64,000 nt of DNA. It comes from an uncultured Spirochaetaceae bacterium. Its GTDB lineage: Bacteria; Spirochaetota; Spirochaetia; Sphaerochaetales; Sphaerochaetaceae. Below are positions 16,008 to 24,392 of this stretch, in pieces (positions within the stretch are counted from its first letter, which is position 1; every line of letters starts with the position of its first letter). The stretch spans positions 1-64,000 of the forward strand of contig CALXLT010000022.1 in the NCBI GenBank assembly GCA_944389275.1, written 5' to 3'. The notes under the pieces were generated by a model. It searched no databases. It was not told where the DNA came from and saw only the letters and a list, made by a program, of their open reading frames with translations. The translations under genes were made by a program, and so were the position numbers.

Positions 16008-17645
16008 ATGATCACAGCTTCTAATATCTCGCTCTCATATGGAACACAGGTGCTGTTCAAGGAAGTGAATATCAAGTTCACCCCGGGCAACTGCTATGGA
16101 ATCATCGGCGCGAACGGTGCCGGCAAGTCTACTTTCCTCAAGATACTCTCAGGTGAGCTTGAGCCTGATACGGGTGAGGTCATCGTGACTCCAGGCGAGA
16201 GGATGGCTGTGCTCAGGCAGGATCACTTCGCGTTCAATGACTACAGGGTCATCGACACTGTCGTAATGGGCCATCAGAAGCTCTATGACGTGATGCAGCA
16301 GCGCGATGAGATCTATGCCAAGGCTGATTTCTCCGAGGAGGATGGCATAAAGGCCGCGGAGCTCGAGGGAGAGTTCGCGGAGCTCGGAGGCTGGGAGGCT
16401 GAGGCGAATGCCGGACAGATGCTCGATGGCCTGGGAATTCCCCAGGATATGCACGAGAAGAAGATGGCGGAGATCGAGGATAACCTCAAGGTCCGTGTCC
16501 TCCTTGCCCAGGCTCTCTTCGGCAATCCTGATATCCTCCTGCTAGACGAGCCTACAAACCACCTTGACCTGGAGTCCATCCACTGGCTCGAGGATTATCT
16601 GGAGGATTTCAACAACACCGTTATCGTCGTCTCGCACGACAGGCACTTCCTGAATACCGTCTGCACGCATATCTGCGACATCGACTACGGCAAGATCCAG
16701 CTTTATGTCGGAAACTACGATTTCTGGTATATGTCCTCGCAGCTTGCCGCAAAGCAGCTGAAGGATGAGAAGAAGAGAAGGGAGGAGAAGATCGCAGAGC
16801 TCAAGGAGTTCATCCAGCGCTTCTCATCCAATGTCGCCAAGGCCAAGCAGGCCACGAGCCGCAAGAAGCTTATAGACAAGCTCACGATCGATGATATCAA
16901 GCCATCATCGCGCCGCTTCCCGTATGTGGCGTTCAAGCCTAACAGGGAGATCGGAAAGAACGTGCTTGAGATAAAGAACCTTTCCAAGACGATCGAGGGA
17001 GAGAAGATCCTAGATAACCTCTCCCTTACCATCAATCCAGGGGACAAGGTCGCGTTCGTCGGTCCTAACCACTATGCCAAGACCGTGCTCTTCCAGATCA
17101 TCGCTGGAGAGATGGAGCCGGATGAGGGCTCGTACACATGGGGCGTGACCACATCGCTCTCGTACTTCCCGAAGGACAACACAGGGATGTTCAAGGACAA
17201 TGAGTCCATCGCTGATTACCTGCAGCAGTTCTCCACGGAGGATGATGACACGTACGTGCGTTCGTTCCTCGGCCGCATGCTCTTCACTGGCGATGAGGCG
17301 CTCAAGCCATGCAACGTGCTCTCAGGAGGAGAGAGGGTAAGGGTAGTGCTTGCCAAGATGATGCTCCAGGGTGCGAATTGCATGATCTTCGATGAGCCGA
17401 CATCACACCTCGACCTTGAGTCAATCCAGGCCCTTAACAACGGCATCATCGACTTCAAGGGTGTCGTGCTCTTCAACTCCCATGACCATCAGTTCGTCGA
17501 CTCCATTGCCAACAGGATCATCGAGTTCACTCCTGACGGGGTCATCGACAAGCTTATGAGCTTCGAGGACTACATCAACGATGAGTCCATCAACGCGCAG
17601 AGGGCCAAGGCATATAAGAACACGAAGCAGGTGGTGCTGATCTGA
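16008..17645 (+). CDS. ABC-F family ATPase (YbiT/YkpA-like)
   Basis: 545 residues from ATG 16008 (MITASNISLSYG); the upstream TTG at 15948 would add an atypical hydrophobic N-terminus. Two ABC domains without membrane segments: Walker A GANGAGKST (about residue 36), Walker B LLLDEPTNHLDLES, a charged linker (EKKRREEKIAELKEF), then domain 2 with LSGGERVRVV and MIFDEPTSHLDLES. The second Walker A reads GPNHYAKTVLF and lacks the usual glycines but keeps Lys-Thr. ABC-F proteins act on the ribosome E site in translation control or antibiotic protection. The TGATG stop/start links it to coaX. Confidence 0.9.
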   Translation: MITASNISLSYGTQVLFKEVNIKFTPGNCYGIIGANGAGKSTFLKILSGELEPDTGEVIVTPGERMAVLRQDHFAFNDYRVIDTVVMGHQKLYDVMQQRDEIYAKADFSEEDGIKAAELEGEFAELGGWEAEANAGQMLDGLGIPQDMHEKKMAEIEDNLKVRVLLAQALFGNPDILLLDEPTNHLDLESIHWLEDYLEDFNNTVIVVSHDRHFLNTVCTHICDIDYGKIQLYVGNYDFWYMSSQLAAKQLKDEKKRREEKIAELKEFIQRFSSNVAKAKQATSRKKLIDKLTIDDIKPSSRRFPYVAFKPNREIGKNVLEIKNLSKTIEGEKILDNLSLTINPGDKVAFVGPNHYAKTVLFQIIAGEMEPDEGSYTWGVTTSLSYFPKDNTGMFKDNESIADYLQQFSTEDDDTYVRSFLGRMLFTGDEALKPCNVLSGGERVRVVLAKMMLQGANCMIFDEPTSHLDLESIQALNNGIIDFKGVVLFNSHDHQFVDSIANRIIEFTPDGVIDKLMSFEDYINDESINAQRAKAYKNTKQVVLI

Positions 17646-18409
17646 TGCTTGTAGCTGCGGATATAGGGAATACGAATATAGTGATGGCCATCTTCGATGG
17701 TGGCCAGTTCATCCAGTCCTTCAGGGTCTATACCGATGCGAGGAAGACAAGCGATGAGTACTTCGTGGTCTTCAACGCGCTCTTCCGCGAGAGCGGGATA
17801 AAGCCCCAGAGCATCGACCGCGCGATAATCTCGTCGGTCGTGCCTAATCTCACGAGATCGGTTGAGAAGAACCTGCAGAGGCTTTTCCATATCAATCCGC
17901 TGATCGTGTCGCACGATGTGAGGACCGGGCTTGTGAGGGACTCCATCCCGCCAGAGCTCGGCTCCGATATCCTCTGCAATCTTGCCTATGCCCATCATGT
18001 GAAGGCGGATAGCGCTGTCATGGTCGTTGATTTCGGCACGGCTCTGACACTCTCTGCCGTGGATAGGCGCGGCAATGTGCTTGGCTGCTCCATCGCTCCA
18101 GGCCTTGTCACTGCCGTCAATGCCCTCTTCGGCAATACCGCGCAGCTTCCCCAGGTTGAGCTCAAGGTTACGGATAGGGCCATGGGCAGGGATTCGCAGC
18201 AGTCCATCCGCGGAGGCATAATGCTTGGCTACGCGGGCCTTGTCGAGTCGCTTATAGCGCACACGGAGAATGAGATAGGAGAGAGACTTTACGTAATCGC
18301 CACAGGGGGGCTCTCGCAGACGATCTCGGAGCTGATCCCGCGCCTCGATGCCGTCGATTCCCTCCATACGCTCAAGGGACTGAAGCTGGTTTCCGACCTG
18401 AACGCCTGA
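17645..18409 (+). CDS. coaX: Type III pantothenate kinase
   Basis: 254 residues, the usual CoaX length. The P-loop-like DIGNTNIVMAIFDGG starts at residue 5, followed by the central VVDFGTALTLSAVD with its catalytic Asp, and PGLVTAVNALFGNTAQLP. The enzyme phosphorylates pantothenate as the first step of coenzyme A synthesis; coaD is also in this window. Its ATG shares one base with the ABC-F stop. The stop abuts that of the convergent M29-like gene: the palindrome TGATCA (18407-18412) encodes both. Confidence 0.95.
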   Translation: MLVAADIGNTNIVMAIFDGGQFIQSFRVYTDARKTSDEYFVVFNALFRESGIKPQSIDRAIISSVVPNLTRSVEKNLQRLFHINPLIVSHDVRTGLVRDSIPPELGSDILCNLAYAHHVKADSAVMVVDFGTALTLSAVDRRGNVLGCSIAPGLVTAVNALFGNTAQLPQVELKVTDRAMGRDSQQSIRGGIMLGYAGLVESLIAHTENEIGERLYVIATGGLSQTISELIPRLDAVDSLHTLKGLKLVSDLNA

Positions 18410-19558
18410 TCAGTCCTCCCTGATGAATCCATCTTCCATTATCACAGTCTCGCCGCCGTCCTTTGCGATGGCGGTTATCGTTGTCGTATCGGAGCCTATC
18501 GGGAGGGTCAGCGTGAGAAGGGAGTCATTTGCCTTCCTCCTCGCTTCGTCTGACGCAAGGCTTTCAGGCCTTGGCCCGCCGATTGTCAGCGCCGCTCCTC
18601 TCATCCTGTCCCATTCAGGCTGCGCCATGATATCCATGGAAGCGGCTGTCGTCCCTTCCTCCGCAAGCACGAGCTCAGAGATCCTTCCAGCATTCTCTTC
18701 CTGGGCCAGGAAGAGCGAGAAGACGCGCCCTGACTCCTCATCGGATGTGAAATCGGTGATGCGTCCCTTCTCGACGCGGCAGGAAAGGCTTCTGATGACG
18801 TGTCCGAAGACCATTATCGGATGGGTGATCGTGAGGTATCCCTCAGCGGATGAGGGATCGATCGCGCGGAAGATATCCGAGGCGTAGACGGTCGGGACGA
18901 AGCGGCGCCCTGACCTGAGCGTTGATACGGAAGAGGCGAAGCGGGAGCCCGGGAGGAAGGAGAACGATATATCCGTCCCTTCCTCATCCTCTATGCGGCA
19001 TCCGCTGTATTCCCCTTCATTGAGCCTGTCGCGCTCATATATGATGATATCCTCCATCTCCTTCCTTTCCTCGAGGTATGTATCCTCAGAGAGTGAGAGA
19101 AGGTCGGAAAGCAGTATGGAAGCTTCCCGTATGCCTCCATCCTCATCAAGCATCCTTCCCCATTCCTCTGACGGCACAGGCGCTGTCACGAATGGGATTG
19201 ACGGCTCAGGGTTATCAAGAGGCTCGGAAAGATGCCTGAACGCCTGAAGCTCGGGAGGAGTGAGGATCTTTCCGTCCTCGACCTCTCCGAATGCCCTGTA
19301 GACCGGAAGATACAGCAGGGCGGTAGGACGCTGGCTTATCGGGTATTCGCTCTCAGCTTCCTCTGTCTCCGTCACCTTACCGTTCTCGATGTTCTGTATA
19401 TAGCTGCCGTTTCCAGTGATATCCCTCGCGATCCTTGCTATGGAATGGGCGATCTCGGAGTTCTCCTCCTCTGTATTGATCGACAGCACATCGCCCTTTT
19501 CAAGCTTCAGTGCGCTCTTGACTATAAGTTCGGCATAACGCTCAAGAAGAATATCCAT
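18410..19558 (-). CDS. Divergent M29-like aminopeptidase homologue, probably lacking metal ligands
   Basis: 382 residues from ATG 19558, chosen because a TATACT box lies 7 nt upstream. The N-terminal domain (LERYAELIVKSALKLEKGDVL) matches M29 thermophilic aminopeptidases (AmpS/AmpT), and the central SGRRFVPTVYASDIFRAID region is in the right place. In the C-terminal domain, where M29 enzymes use two histidines with Glu, Asp and Tyr to bind two metals, no histidine remains after about residue 275. The typical NxLxDENA-like segment is also replaced. It may be catalytically dead or use other ligands. Divergently transcribed from the GlpA-like operon. Confidence 0.65.
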   Translation of the reverse strand: MDILLERYAELIVKSALKLEKGDVLSINTEEENSEIAHSIARIARDITGNGSYIQNIENGKVTETEEAESEYPISQRPTALLYLPVYRAFGEVEDGKILTPPELQAFRHLSEPLDNPEPSIPFVTAPVPSEEWGRMLDEDGGIREASILLSDLLSLSEDTYLEERKEMEDIIIYERDRLNEGEYSGCRIEDEEGTDISFSFLPGSRFASSVSTLRSGRRFVPTVYASDIFRAIDPSSAEGYLTITHPIMVFGHVIRSLSCRVEKGRITDFTSDEESGRVFSLFLAQEENAGRISELVLAEEGTTAASMDIMAQPEWDRMRGAALTIGGPRPESLASDEARRKANDSLLTLTLPIGSDTTTITAIAKDGGETVIMEDGFIRED

Positions 19559-19565
19559 AGCTGAG

Positions 19566-19594
19566 AGTATATGCATTAGAAGGGGCAATGGAAA
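19566..19594 (-). promoter_or_regulatory. Promoter of the M29-like gene, leaderless geometry
   Basis: Minus strand: TTTCCA (19589-19594), 17 nt spacer, TATACT (19566-19571), seven bases, ATG at 19558. No Shine-Dalgarno sequence. Confidence 0.55.
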
Positions 19595-19615
19595 GGAAGC
19601 TCACGCGCTTTTCAT

Positions 19616-19643
19616 TTGACAACAGAAGCATCTGTTCCATCAT
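19616..19643 (+). promoter_or_regulatory. Promoter of the GlpA-like operon, leaderless geometry
   Basis: Perfect TTGACA (19616-19621), 16 nt spacer, CATCAT (19638-19643), seven bases, ATG at 19651. TATTAT at 19643-19648 is an alternative -10 but with a 21 nt spacer. No ribosome site before the ATG. Confidence 0.5.
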
Positions 19644-19650
19644 ATTATCT

Positions 19651-21105
19651 ATGACGGATAAGGACGCGTTTGATTTCATAGTCATCGGCGGTGGCGTGGT
19701 AGGCAGCGCCATAGCCCGGGAGCTCGCTAGATATGATGCCAGGATCGCTGTCATCGAGAAGAATCCTGATGTGGTCGATGAGACGAGCGGAAGGAACTCC
19801 GGAGTGATCCATGGAGGCTTTGCCTATGATACAGGCTCGCTGAAGGCAAGGTTCTGCGTGGAAGGCAACAGGATGATGGATAGCCTGGCATCGGAGCTTT
19901 CAGTCCCATTCAGGCGGACAGGCAAGGTCCTCGTGGGCAACACTGAAGAGGACAGGAAGAGCCTTGAGCGCACGATGGAGCAGGGAGCGGCTAACGGCGC
20001 ATCCGGACTGAGGATGATAGACGGCAGGGAGCTTCACGAGATCGTTCCCGCGGTCCTTGGCTCTTTCGCGCTCCTCTCATCATCCTCCGGGATAATCGAC
20101 CCATTTCTCCTGACGATACATCTTGCGGAGAATGCCGCGGCCAATGGTGTCCACTATTATCTCAGCCATAAGGTCATGTCGATCAGGAAAGAGAAGGATG
20201 GGCACATAGTCGATACGGATAAAGGCTCCTTCCGTACCCGCTGGGTGATAAACTCAGCAGGCCTTGGCGCTAAGGATGTAAGCGAGATGCTTGGCTTCTC
20301 CTCGTACCGCGTGATAGGAAGCAAGGGCAACTACCTTGTCCTTGATAAGACGATGGGCGCTCTTCTTCCGCTTCCTGTATATCCTGTTCCGAGCAACACG
20401 TACATGGGCATCCATGTCACTCCGACGATAGACGGCAATGTGACGGTTGGGCCTGACGCCTCGCCGACGATGGATTTCTCTTATTACGGGGTGCCTCAGG
20501 AGAAGATAGAGCTATTGGAGAACAGCGCGGGCGATCTCTGGCCCCACATACACAGGAAGAACCTGATCAGGACATTCTCTGGCATCCTCCCGAAGCTTGT
20601 CGACGAAAATGGCGCCATCCAGGATTTCCGTATCGAGATAGACGATAGGATAGATTCCCGTGCCGTGAATCTCATCGGGATAGAATCCCCTGGCCTCACA
20701 TCATGCGTTCCGATAGCGCGCCACGTCGTATCTCTGATCGCGGAAAGGGAGACGCTCCGGGATTCCTCCTCGTTCAATCCCTGCCATCCCCGTCCGATCA
20801 GGTTCAGCGAGCTTTCTGAAGAGGAGAAGGATGATCTAATAAGGAAGGACCTGGCATGGGGCCGCATCGTCTGCTCCTGCGAGATGGTAAGCGAGAGGGA
20901 GATCCTTGACGCGATTGCCAACCCGCTTGGGGTGAGGACCATGACAGGGATAAAGTACAGGACAAGGTCCATGATGGGGCTATGCCAGTCAGGATTCTGC
21001 CAGATGCGCATAGAGCAGCTTCTGGAGCGGTCAGGACTTGATGCGGATGAGGTTGAGTATATGTACCCCGGATCATGGGTGGTAAAAGGGAAGGTGAGGG
21101 CATGA
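19651..21105 (+). CDS. FAD-dependent GlpA/LhgO-like dehydrogenase with BFD iron-sulfur domain
   Basis: 484 residues from ATG 19651. The FAD-binding Rossmann motif is FIVIGGGVVGSAIARELA, followed by the DAO-family RNSGVIHGGFAY. The C-terminus (from about residue 400) is a BFD-like [2Fe-2S] domain with CSCEMVSE and GLCQSGFC cysteine pairs. Together with the next two genes it forms the COG0579-COG0446-DUF1667 trio often annotated as an anaerobic glycerol-3-phosphate dehydrogenase. L-2-hydroxyacid oxidation is an alternative. No glycerol kinase or facilitator is adjacent. It overlaps the next gene by 4 nt. Confidence 0.82.
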   Translation: MTDKDAFDFIVIGGGVVGSAIARELARYDARIAVIEKNPDVVDETSGRNSGVIHGGFAYDTGSLKARFCVEGNRMMDSLASELSVPFRRTGKVLVGNTEEDRKSLERTMEQGAANGASGLRMIDGRELHEIVPAVLGSFALLSSSSGIIDPFLLTIHLAENAAANGVHYYLSHKVMSIRKEKDGHIVDTDKGSFRTRWVINSAGLGAKDVSEMLGFSSYRVIGSKGNYLVLDKTMGALLPLPVYPVPSNTYMGIHVTPTIDGNVTVGPDASPTMDFSYYGVPQEKIELLENSAGDLWPHIHRKNLIRTFSGILPKLVDENGAIQDFRIEIDDRIDSRAVNLIGIESPGLTSCVPIARHVVSLIAERETLRDSSSFNPCHPRPIRFSELSEEEKDDLIRKDLAWGRIVCSCEMVSEREILDAIANPLGVRTMTGIKYRTRSMMGLCQSGFCQMRIEQLLERSGLDADEVEYMYPGSWVVKGKVRA

Positions 21106-22337
21106 TGGAAAGGGATGCGGTCATAATAGGAGGTGGTCCTGCAGGCCTCGCGGCTGCCGTGGCGCTTCACGGGAAGGGAATCAGAAGCATCATCCTGCTT
21201 GAGCGCGAGGCATCCCTTGGAGGGATTCTCAGGCAGTGCATACATGATGGCTTCGGCATAGACCGCTTCAAAGAGAGCCTCACGGGGCCTGAGTACGCAT
21301 CAAGGCTCATACATGAGGCTGAGGAAAGGGGCATAGAATACAGGACATCCACCACTGTGCTCTCGATATCTTCGGAAAGGGTGGTGACAGCCGCTGGTGC
21401 TGATGGGATGCTTCATATCCACGCAAAGGCCGTGATCCTCGCTGTCGGATGCCGTGAGCGTGACAGGGGAGCCATCGCCATACCAGGAGAGCGCCCTGCG
21501 GGGGTGTTCACCGCGGGGACTGCGCAGGCTTATATCAACCTGTACAACAGGCTTCCATGCCATGAGGCAGTCATCCTCGGCAGCGGCGATATCGGTCTGA
21601 TAATGGCCCGCCGCCTCACGCTTGAGGGCGTGAAGGTGCATGGGGTCTTCGAGATCCAGGATCATCCCAATGGGCTTGAGCGTAACACCATACAGTGCCT
21701 GGACGATTATTCGATACCGCTCTATCTCCGCCATACCATCACGGATATCCATGGATCCGGCAGGGTAGAGGGGGTTACGGTTTCAAAAGTCGATGATCGC
21801 CTTGTTCCTATCAAGGGAACCGAAAGGGAGTATCGCTGCGATTCCGTGATCCTCTCCGTCGGCCTTGTCCCTGATAACGCCCTTGCGCTTCCTCTCGGCC
21901 TTGATGTTGACGGGAGGACGAGAGGGGTATCTGTCGATGAGAACCTGATGACATCTATTCCCGGGATATTCTCCGCGGGCAACTGCCTTCACGTCCATGA
22001 CCTTGCAGATGACGCCGCGCTCGAGGCTGAGCGCCTGGCCTCTTCCGCCGCGCGCTGGATAAATGGAGATCTCCTCGATTCCTGCGCGATTCCCGTCATT
22101 CCCGGCTGCGGGATAGCAAGCATAGTGCCGATGAGGATATCAGGGAAAAGCGATGTCTTCTTCACGATGCGGCCATCTTGTGCTCTGCGGAACGCGGTAC
22201 TCCGCGTCACAGCAGGGGGAAGGACAGTATGGAAGAAGAGAATCTCGAGGGCGCTTCCTCAGAACATGCTCTCAGCAGAAGTCCCGAAGGAAAGTCTTTC
22301 CTCTGTATCTGGCCCATTGGAGGTGACACTATCATGA
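21102..22337 (+). CDS. FAD/NAD(P)-binding oxidoreductase, GlpB-like partner
   Basis: 411 residues. Two dinucleotide-binding motifs are present: AVIIGGGPAGLAAAVALHGKG at the N-terminus for FAD, and EAVILGSGDIGLIMARRL in the middle for NAD(P). The C-terminal FAD contact TSIPGIFSAGNCLHVHD also fits, with no redox-active Cys pair of the classical type. It likely passes electrons between the upstream dehydrogenase and NAD(P) or the DUF1667 subunit. ATG 21102 overlaps the previous stop (ATGA); ATG 21105 is equally possible. Confidence 0.83.
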   Translation: MMERDAVIIGGGPAGLAAAVALHGKGIRSIILLEREASLGGILRQCIHDGFGIDRFKESLTGPEYASRLIHEAEERGIEYRTSTTVLSISSERVVTAAGADGMLHIHAKAVILAVGCRERDRGAIAIPGERPAGVFTAGTAQAYINLYNRLPCHEAVILGSGDIGLIMARRLTLEGVKVHGVFEIQDHPNGLERNTIQCLDDYSIPLYLRHTITDIHGSGRVEGVTVSKVDDRLVPIKGTEREYRCDSVILSVGLVPDNALALPLGLDVDGRTRGVSVDENLMTSIPGIFSAGNCLHVHDLADDAALEAERLASSAARWINGDLLDSCAIPVIPGCGIASIVPMRISGKSDVFFTMRPSCALRNAVLRVTAGGRTVWKKRISRALPQNMLSAEVPKESLSSVSGPLEVTLS

Positions 22338-22702
22338 AGAGAAGCTATACATGCGTAATATGCCCGAACAGCTGTTTCCTGGATGTGGAGATCAGGGAAG
22401 GGAATGTCATATCAGTCTCAGGCAACCAGTGCGGAAGGGGCAGGGAATGGGTGATTGGGGAAGTCACAGATCCCAGGCGCAATTTCGCCACGTCGGTAAA
22501 GGTCCGGGGAGGGGAGATGGAAACCGTGAGCGTGCGTCTTTCGTCCCCGATTCCCCGCGCCATGATATTCCCCGTCATGGCGGAGATAAGGAAGGCTGAA
22601 GCCAAGGCCCCGGTGCATATCGGGGATGTGATCATCAGCAATGTCCTTTCCCTAGGATGTGATGTCATAGCGACTCGTGACGTGGCTGCTGTGGGGATGT
22701 GA
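22334..22702 (+). CDS. DUF1667 cysteine-rich small subunit
   Basis: 122 residues from the ATG at 22334, which overlaps the preceding stop by 4 nt. The upstream open reading frame is an artefact of the previous gene. The N-terminus CVICPNSCFLDVEI and later QCGRGREW form a Cys4-like metal or Fe-S site, and the domain VRLSSPIPRAMIFPVMAEI is typical of DUF1667. The family almost always accompanies the two FAD proteins found here, acting as an electron-transfer or assembly subunit. Function is known only by association. Confidence 0.85.
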   Translation: MKRSYTCVICPNSCFLDVEIREGNVISVSGNQCGRGREWVIGEVTDPRRNFATSVKVRGGEMETVSVRLSSPIPRAMIFPVMAEIRKAEAKAPVHIGDVIISNVLSLGCDVIATRDVAAVGM

Positions 22703-22709
22703 ATCAGCT

Positions 22710-23282
22710 TCAAGGCCTGGAGCCTTGCTGTTGGGACTGTCCCTGCGTCTCTGCCTCCTCAGCTCTGTCCCTTATCTCCTTCTCCCTTTCTTCATCGCTT
22801 GTCCTTGCCATCGCGAAGGCGATCAGTATGATGCCTACGAGATTCAGCGTGAAGCGCAGCAGCGTGAATCTTGCCCCTAGCTGGGTGATCTCAAAGAGCA
22901 TCATGGGGATCTTCGCCACCGACCATGTTCCGAGGAAGAGGAAAACATTGAAAAGAGACGCGCCTTTCCGTAGGAAGAGGGCTGCAAGCGGGAATGCCGC
23001 GTAGAGCGGGCCCGCGGAGAATGCGCCGAGAAGGAAGGAAAAGCATGCACCTAGGAATCCTGATCCCTTGCCTAGGTATTTCATCATCGTTTCCTTGCTT
23101 ATCCACACATCCATCAGCCCCATCAGGATGAATATAGGCGGGATTATCGAGAGCATCTCGATAAGGCTATCGAAGGATGATGACACAGCAAGGCTGCCTT
23201 TTTCTGACATCGCAAGGCAGAGCACGATATCAAGCAATATGAAGGACAGGAAGAATCGGTAGCGTGTCAGGAATGCCTTCAT
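22710..23282 (-). CDS. Permease half-protein, DUF318/COG0701 type (C-terminal half)
   Basis: 190 residues with about five helices. The segment FSFLLGAFSAGPLYAAFPLAALFLRKGAS carries the Gly/Pro-rich signature loop of COG0701 permeases. A hydrophilic Gln/Glu-rich tail follows. Its ATG overlaps the stop of the upstream gene by 4 nt, and that gene encodes a similar half with the related loop SITLIPGFVAFPLAAALLSAG. The pair together has the size of one complete permease. Substrate unknown. It is transcribed convergently to the DUF1667 gene, with 7 nt between stops. Confidence 0.7.
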   Translation of the reverse strand: MKAFLTRYRFFLSFILLDIVLCLAMSEKGSLAVSSSFDSLIEMLSIIPPIFILMGLMDVWISKETMMKYLGKGSGFLGACFSFLLGAFSAGPLYAAFPLAALFLRKGASLFNVFLFLGTWSVAKIPMMLFEITQLGARFTLLRFTLNLVGIILIAFAMARTSDEEREKEIRDRAEEAETQGQSQQQGSRP

Positions 23283-23755
23283 ATCAAGTCTCCGAGGATC
23301 ATGGATGAAACCAGCGCTGCCGCCAGTGACAGCATGTTGCGTTTCAGGGCTGTGGCTTTCCCGAAGTATCTTGCCTCAAGCGGCATGGTTGCCACGCCTA
23401 CCATCATCAGCGTTGATATGAACAAGGCTATCTGCGCGTATCCCGCCCCCGCTGAAAGCAGCGCCGCTGCAAGAGGAAAGGCTACGAAGCCCGGAATCAG
23501 AGTGATGCTGCCGACTGCAGCTGCGATGAGCATTCCGAGGATGCCTGAATCCGATCCGAGAAGCCTTGAGATCATCTCCTCGTCAAGGAACGTGAGGATA
23601 AGGCCGATTATCATCAGGACAGTCAGGATGGACGGCAATATGCTTTCAAATGATTTCCAGGCCTTTCTGAGAGCTGCTGCCGTCTTCTTCCTGTCCTTGA
23701 TGAAGGAGAAGAGCAGGAACGCCGCCGCGAGAGCGTAGAGAATATACGTGAACAC
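23279..23755 (-). CDS. Permease half-protein, DUF318/COG0701 type (N-terminal half)
   Basis: 158 residues from a GTG at 23755, chosen because AGGAGGA lies 6-7 nt upstream; an ATG at 23854 would add 33 residues of non-membrane sequence. It has four to five helices and the loop GFVAFPLAAALLSAGAGYAQ. It precedes its partner half with a 4-nt overlap. Each half contains one copy of the internal repeat found twice in full-length COG0701 permeases. Confidence 0.7.
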   Translation of the reverse strand: MFTYILYALAAAFLLFSFIKDRKKTAAALRKAWKSFESILPSILTVLMIIGLILTFLDEEMISRLLGSDSGILGMLIAAAVGSITLIPGFVAFPLAAALLSAGAGYAQIALFISTLMMVGVATMPLEARYFGKATALKRNMLSLAAALVSSMILGDLI

Positions 23756-23855
23756 CTTTTTCCTCCTGAAAGCGATCTGAGGCTGCGTAAAGAATATGCT
23801 AGCACAATGCTGAAGAAGCCTTAATGCAATCTGCTGAGGAAAATCAGAAATCATA

Positions 23856-23885
23856 TTGACAAGGAAATGACAAAAGAGCTATCTT
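23856..23885 (+). promoter_or_regulatory. Promoter of tRNA-Gly
   Basis: TTGACA (23856-23861), 18 nt, TATCTT (23880-23885). The tRNA starts 15 nt downstream. Confidence 0.65.
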
Positions 23886-23900
23886 CTTCCTGTTGATTTT

Positions 23901-23972
<72 letters not shown>

Positions 23973-23982
23973 TCCTTGATAG

Positions 23983-24015
23983 CCTCGTTCAGAGATGGAT
24001 GAGGTTTTATATTTT
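23983..24015 (+). terminator. Terminator of tRNA-Gly
   Basis: Eight-base-pair stem CCTCGTTC (23983-23990) with GGATGAGG (23997-24004), including two G-U pairs, then TTTTATATTTT. Confidence 0.7.
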
Positions 24016-24334
24016 CTCTGTATACTTTAAATATTTTTCTTATATAAAAATCATTAGATTGTTATTTTAATCATATCATAACGATATCAATACAGGAAGA
24101 AGCGCTATCATAGGGGGTGGTCATGCGAGGAGTCCTGAGTGAGAAAAATGATGCATTGTTTTTTAGGCAGTGCATCAATAATCCAAGACGGACGTCCCAA
24201 TAGCGTGTGCGTTTAATCCTGGGGAAGATTACGCTATTTTAGAAAATCTGCCTTTAATCAACTAATACTATCGTGCATGGATAGCAATCCGTCAAGGAAT
24301 TTCTCAGCACATTGTCTGAAATTGCTTTTTTTTC
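24016..24334. other. Gene-free stretch with inverted repeats
   Basis: No credible coding frame. The first 90 bases are very AT-rich. Two perfect inverted repeats follow: TGATGCA (24149-24155)/TGCATCA (24171-24177), and AATAGCGT (24199-24206)/ACGCTATT (24231-24238). Inside the second, AATC/GATT (24215-24218/24227-24230) extends the fold. This could be a small structured RNA or the remnant of a mobile element; I see no known family. Confidence 0.45.
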
Positions 24335-24337
24335 CGG

Positions 24338-24372
24338 AAAAAAAGATGGTACCGCCAGAGAGCAGTACCATC
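24338..24372 (-). terminator. Terminator of the RND efflux operon
   Basis: On the minus strand a perfect 8-bp stem GATGGTAC/GTACCATC (plus 24345-24352 and 24365-24372) with a 12 nt loop is followed by a run of T. Confidence 0.9.
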
Positions 24373-24392
24373 CTTTGTGAATTATATCACGA

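Noticed and set aside
17570-18367. Long 265-codon minus-strand frame opposite coaX
   Set aside because: CoaX is unmistakable on the plus strand; the antisense frame has no recognisable domain and is an effect of codon bias.
22178-22333. 51-residue N-terminal extension of the DUF1667 protein
   Set aside because: It lies wholly inside the upstream oxidoreductase gene; the ATGA overlap at 22334 and the conserved cysteine start mark the true beginning.
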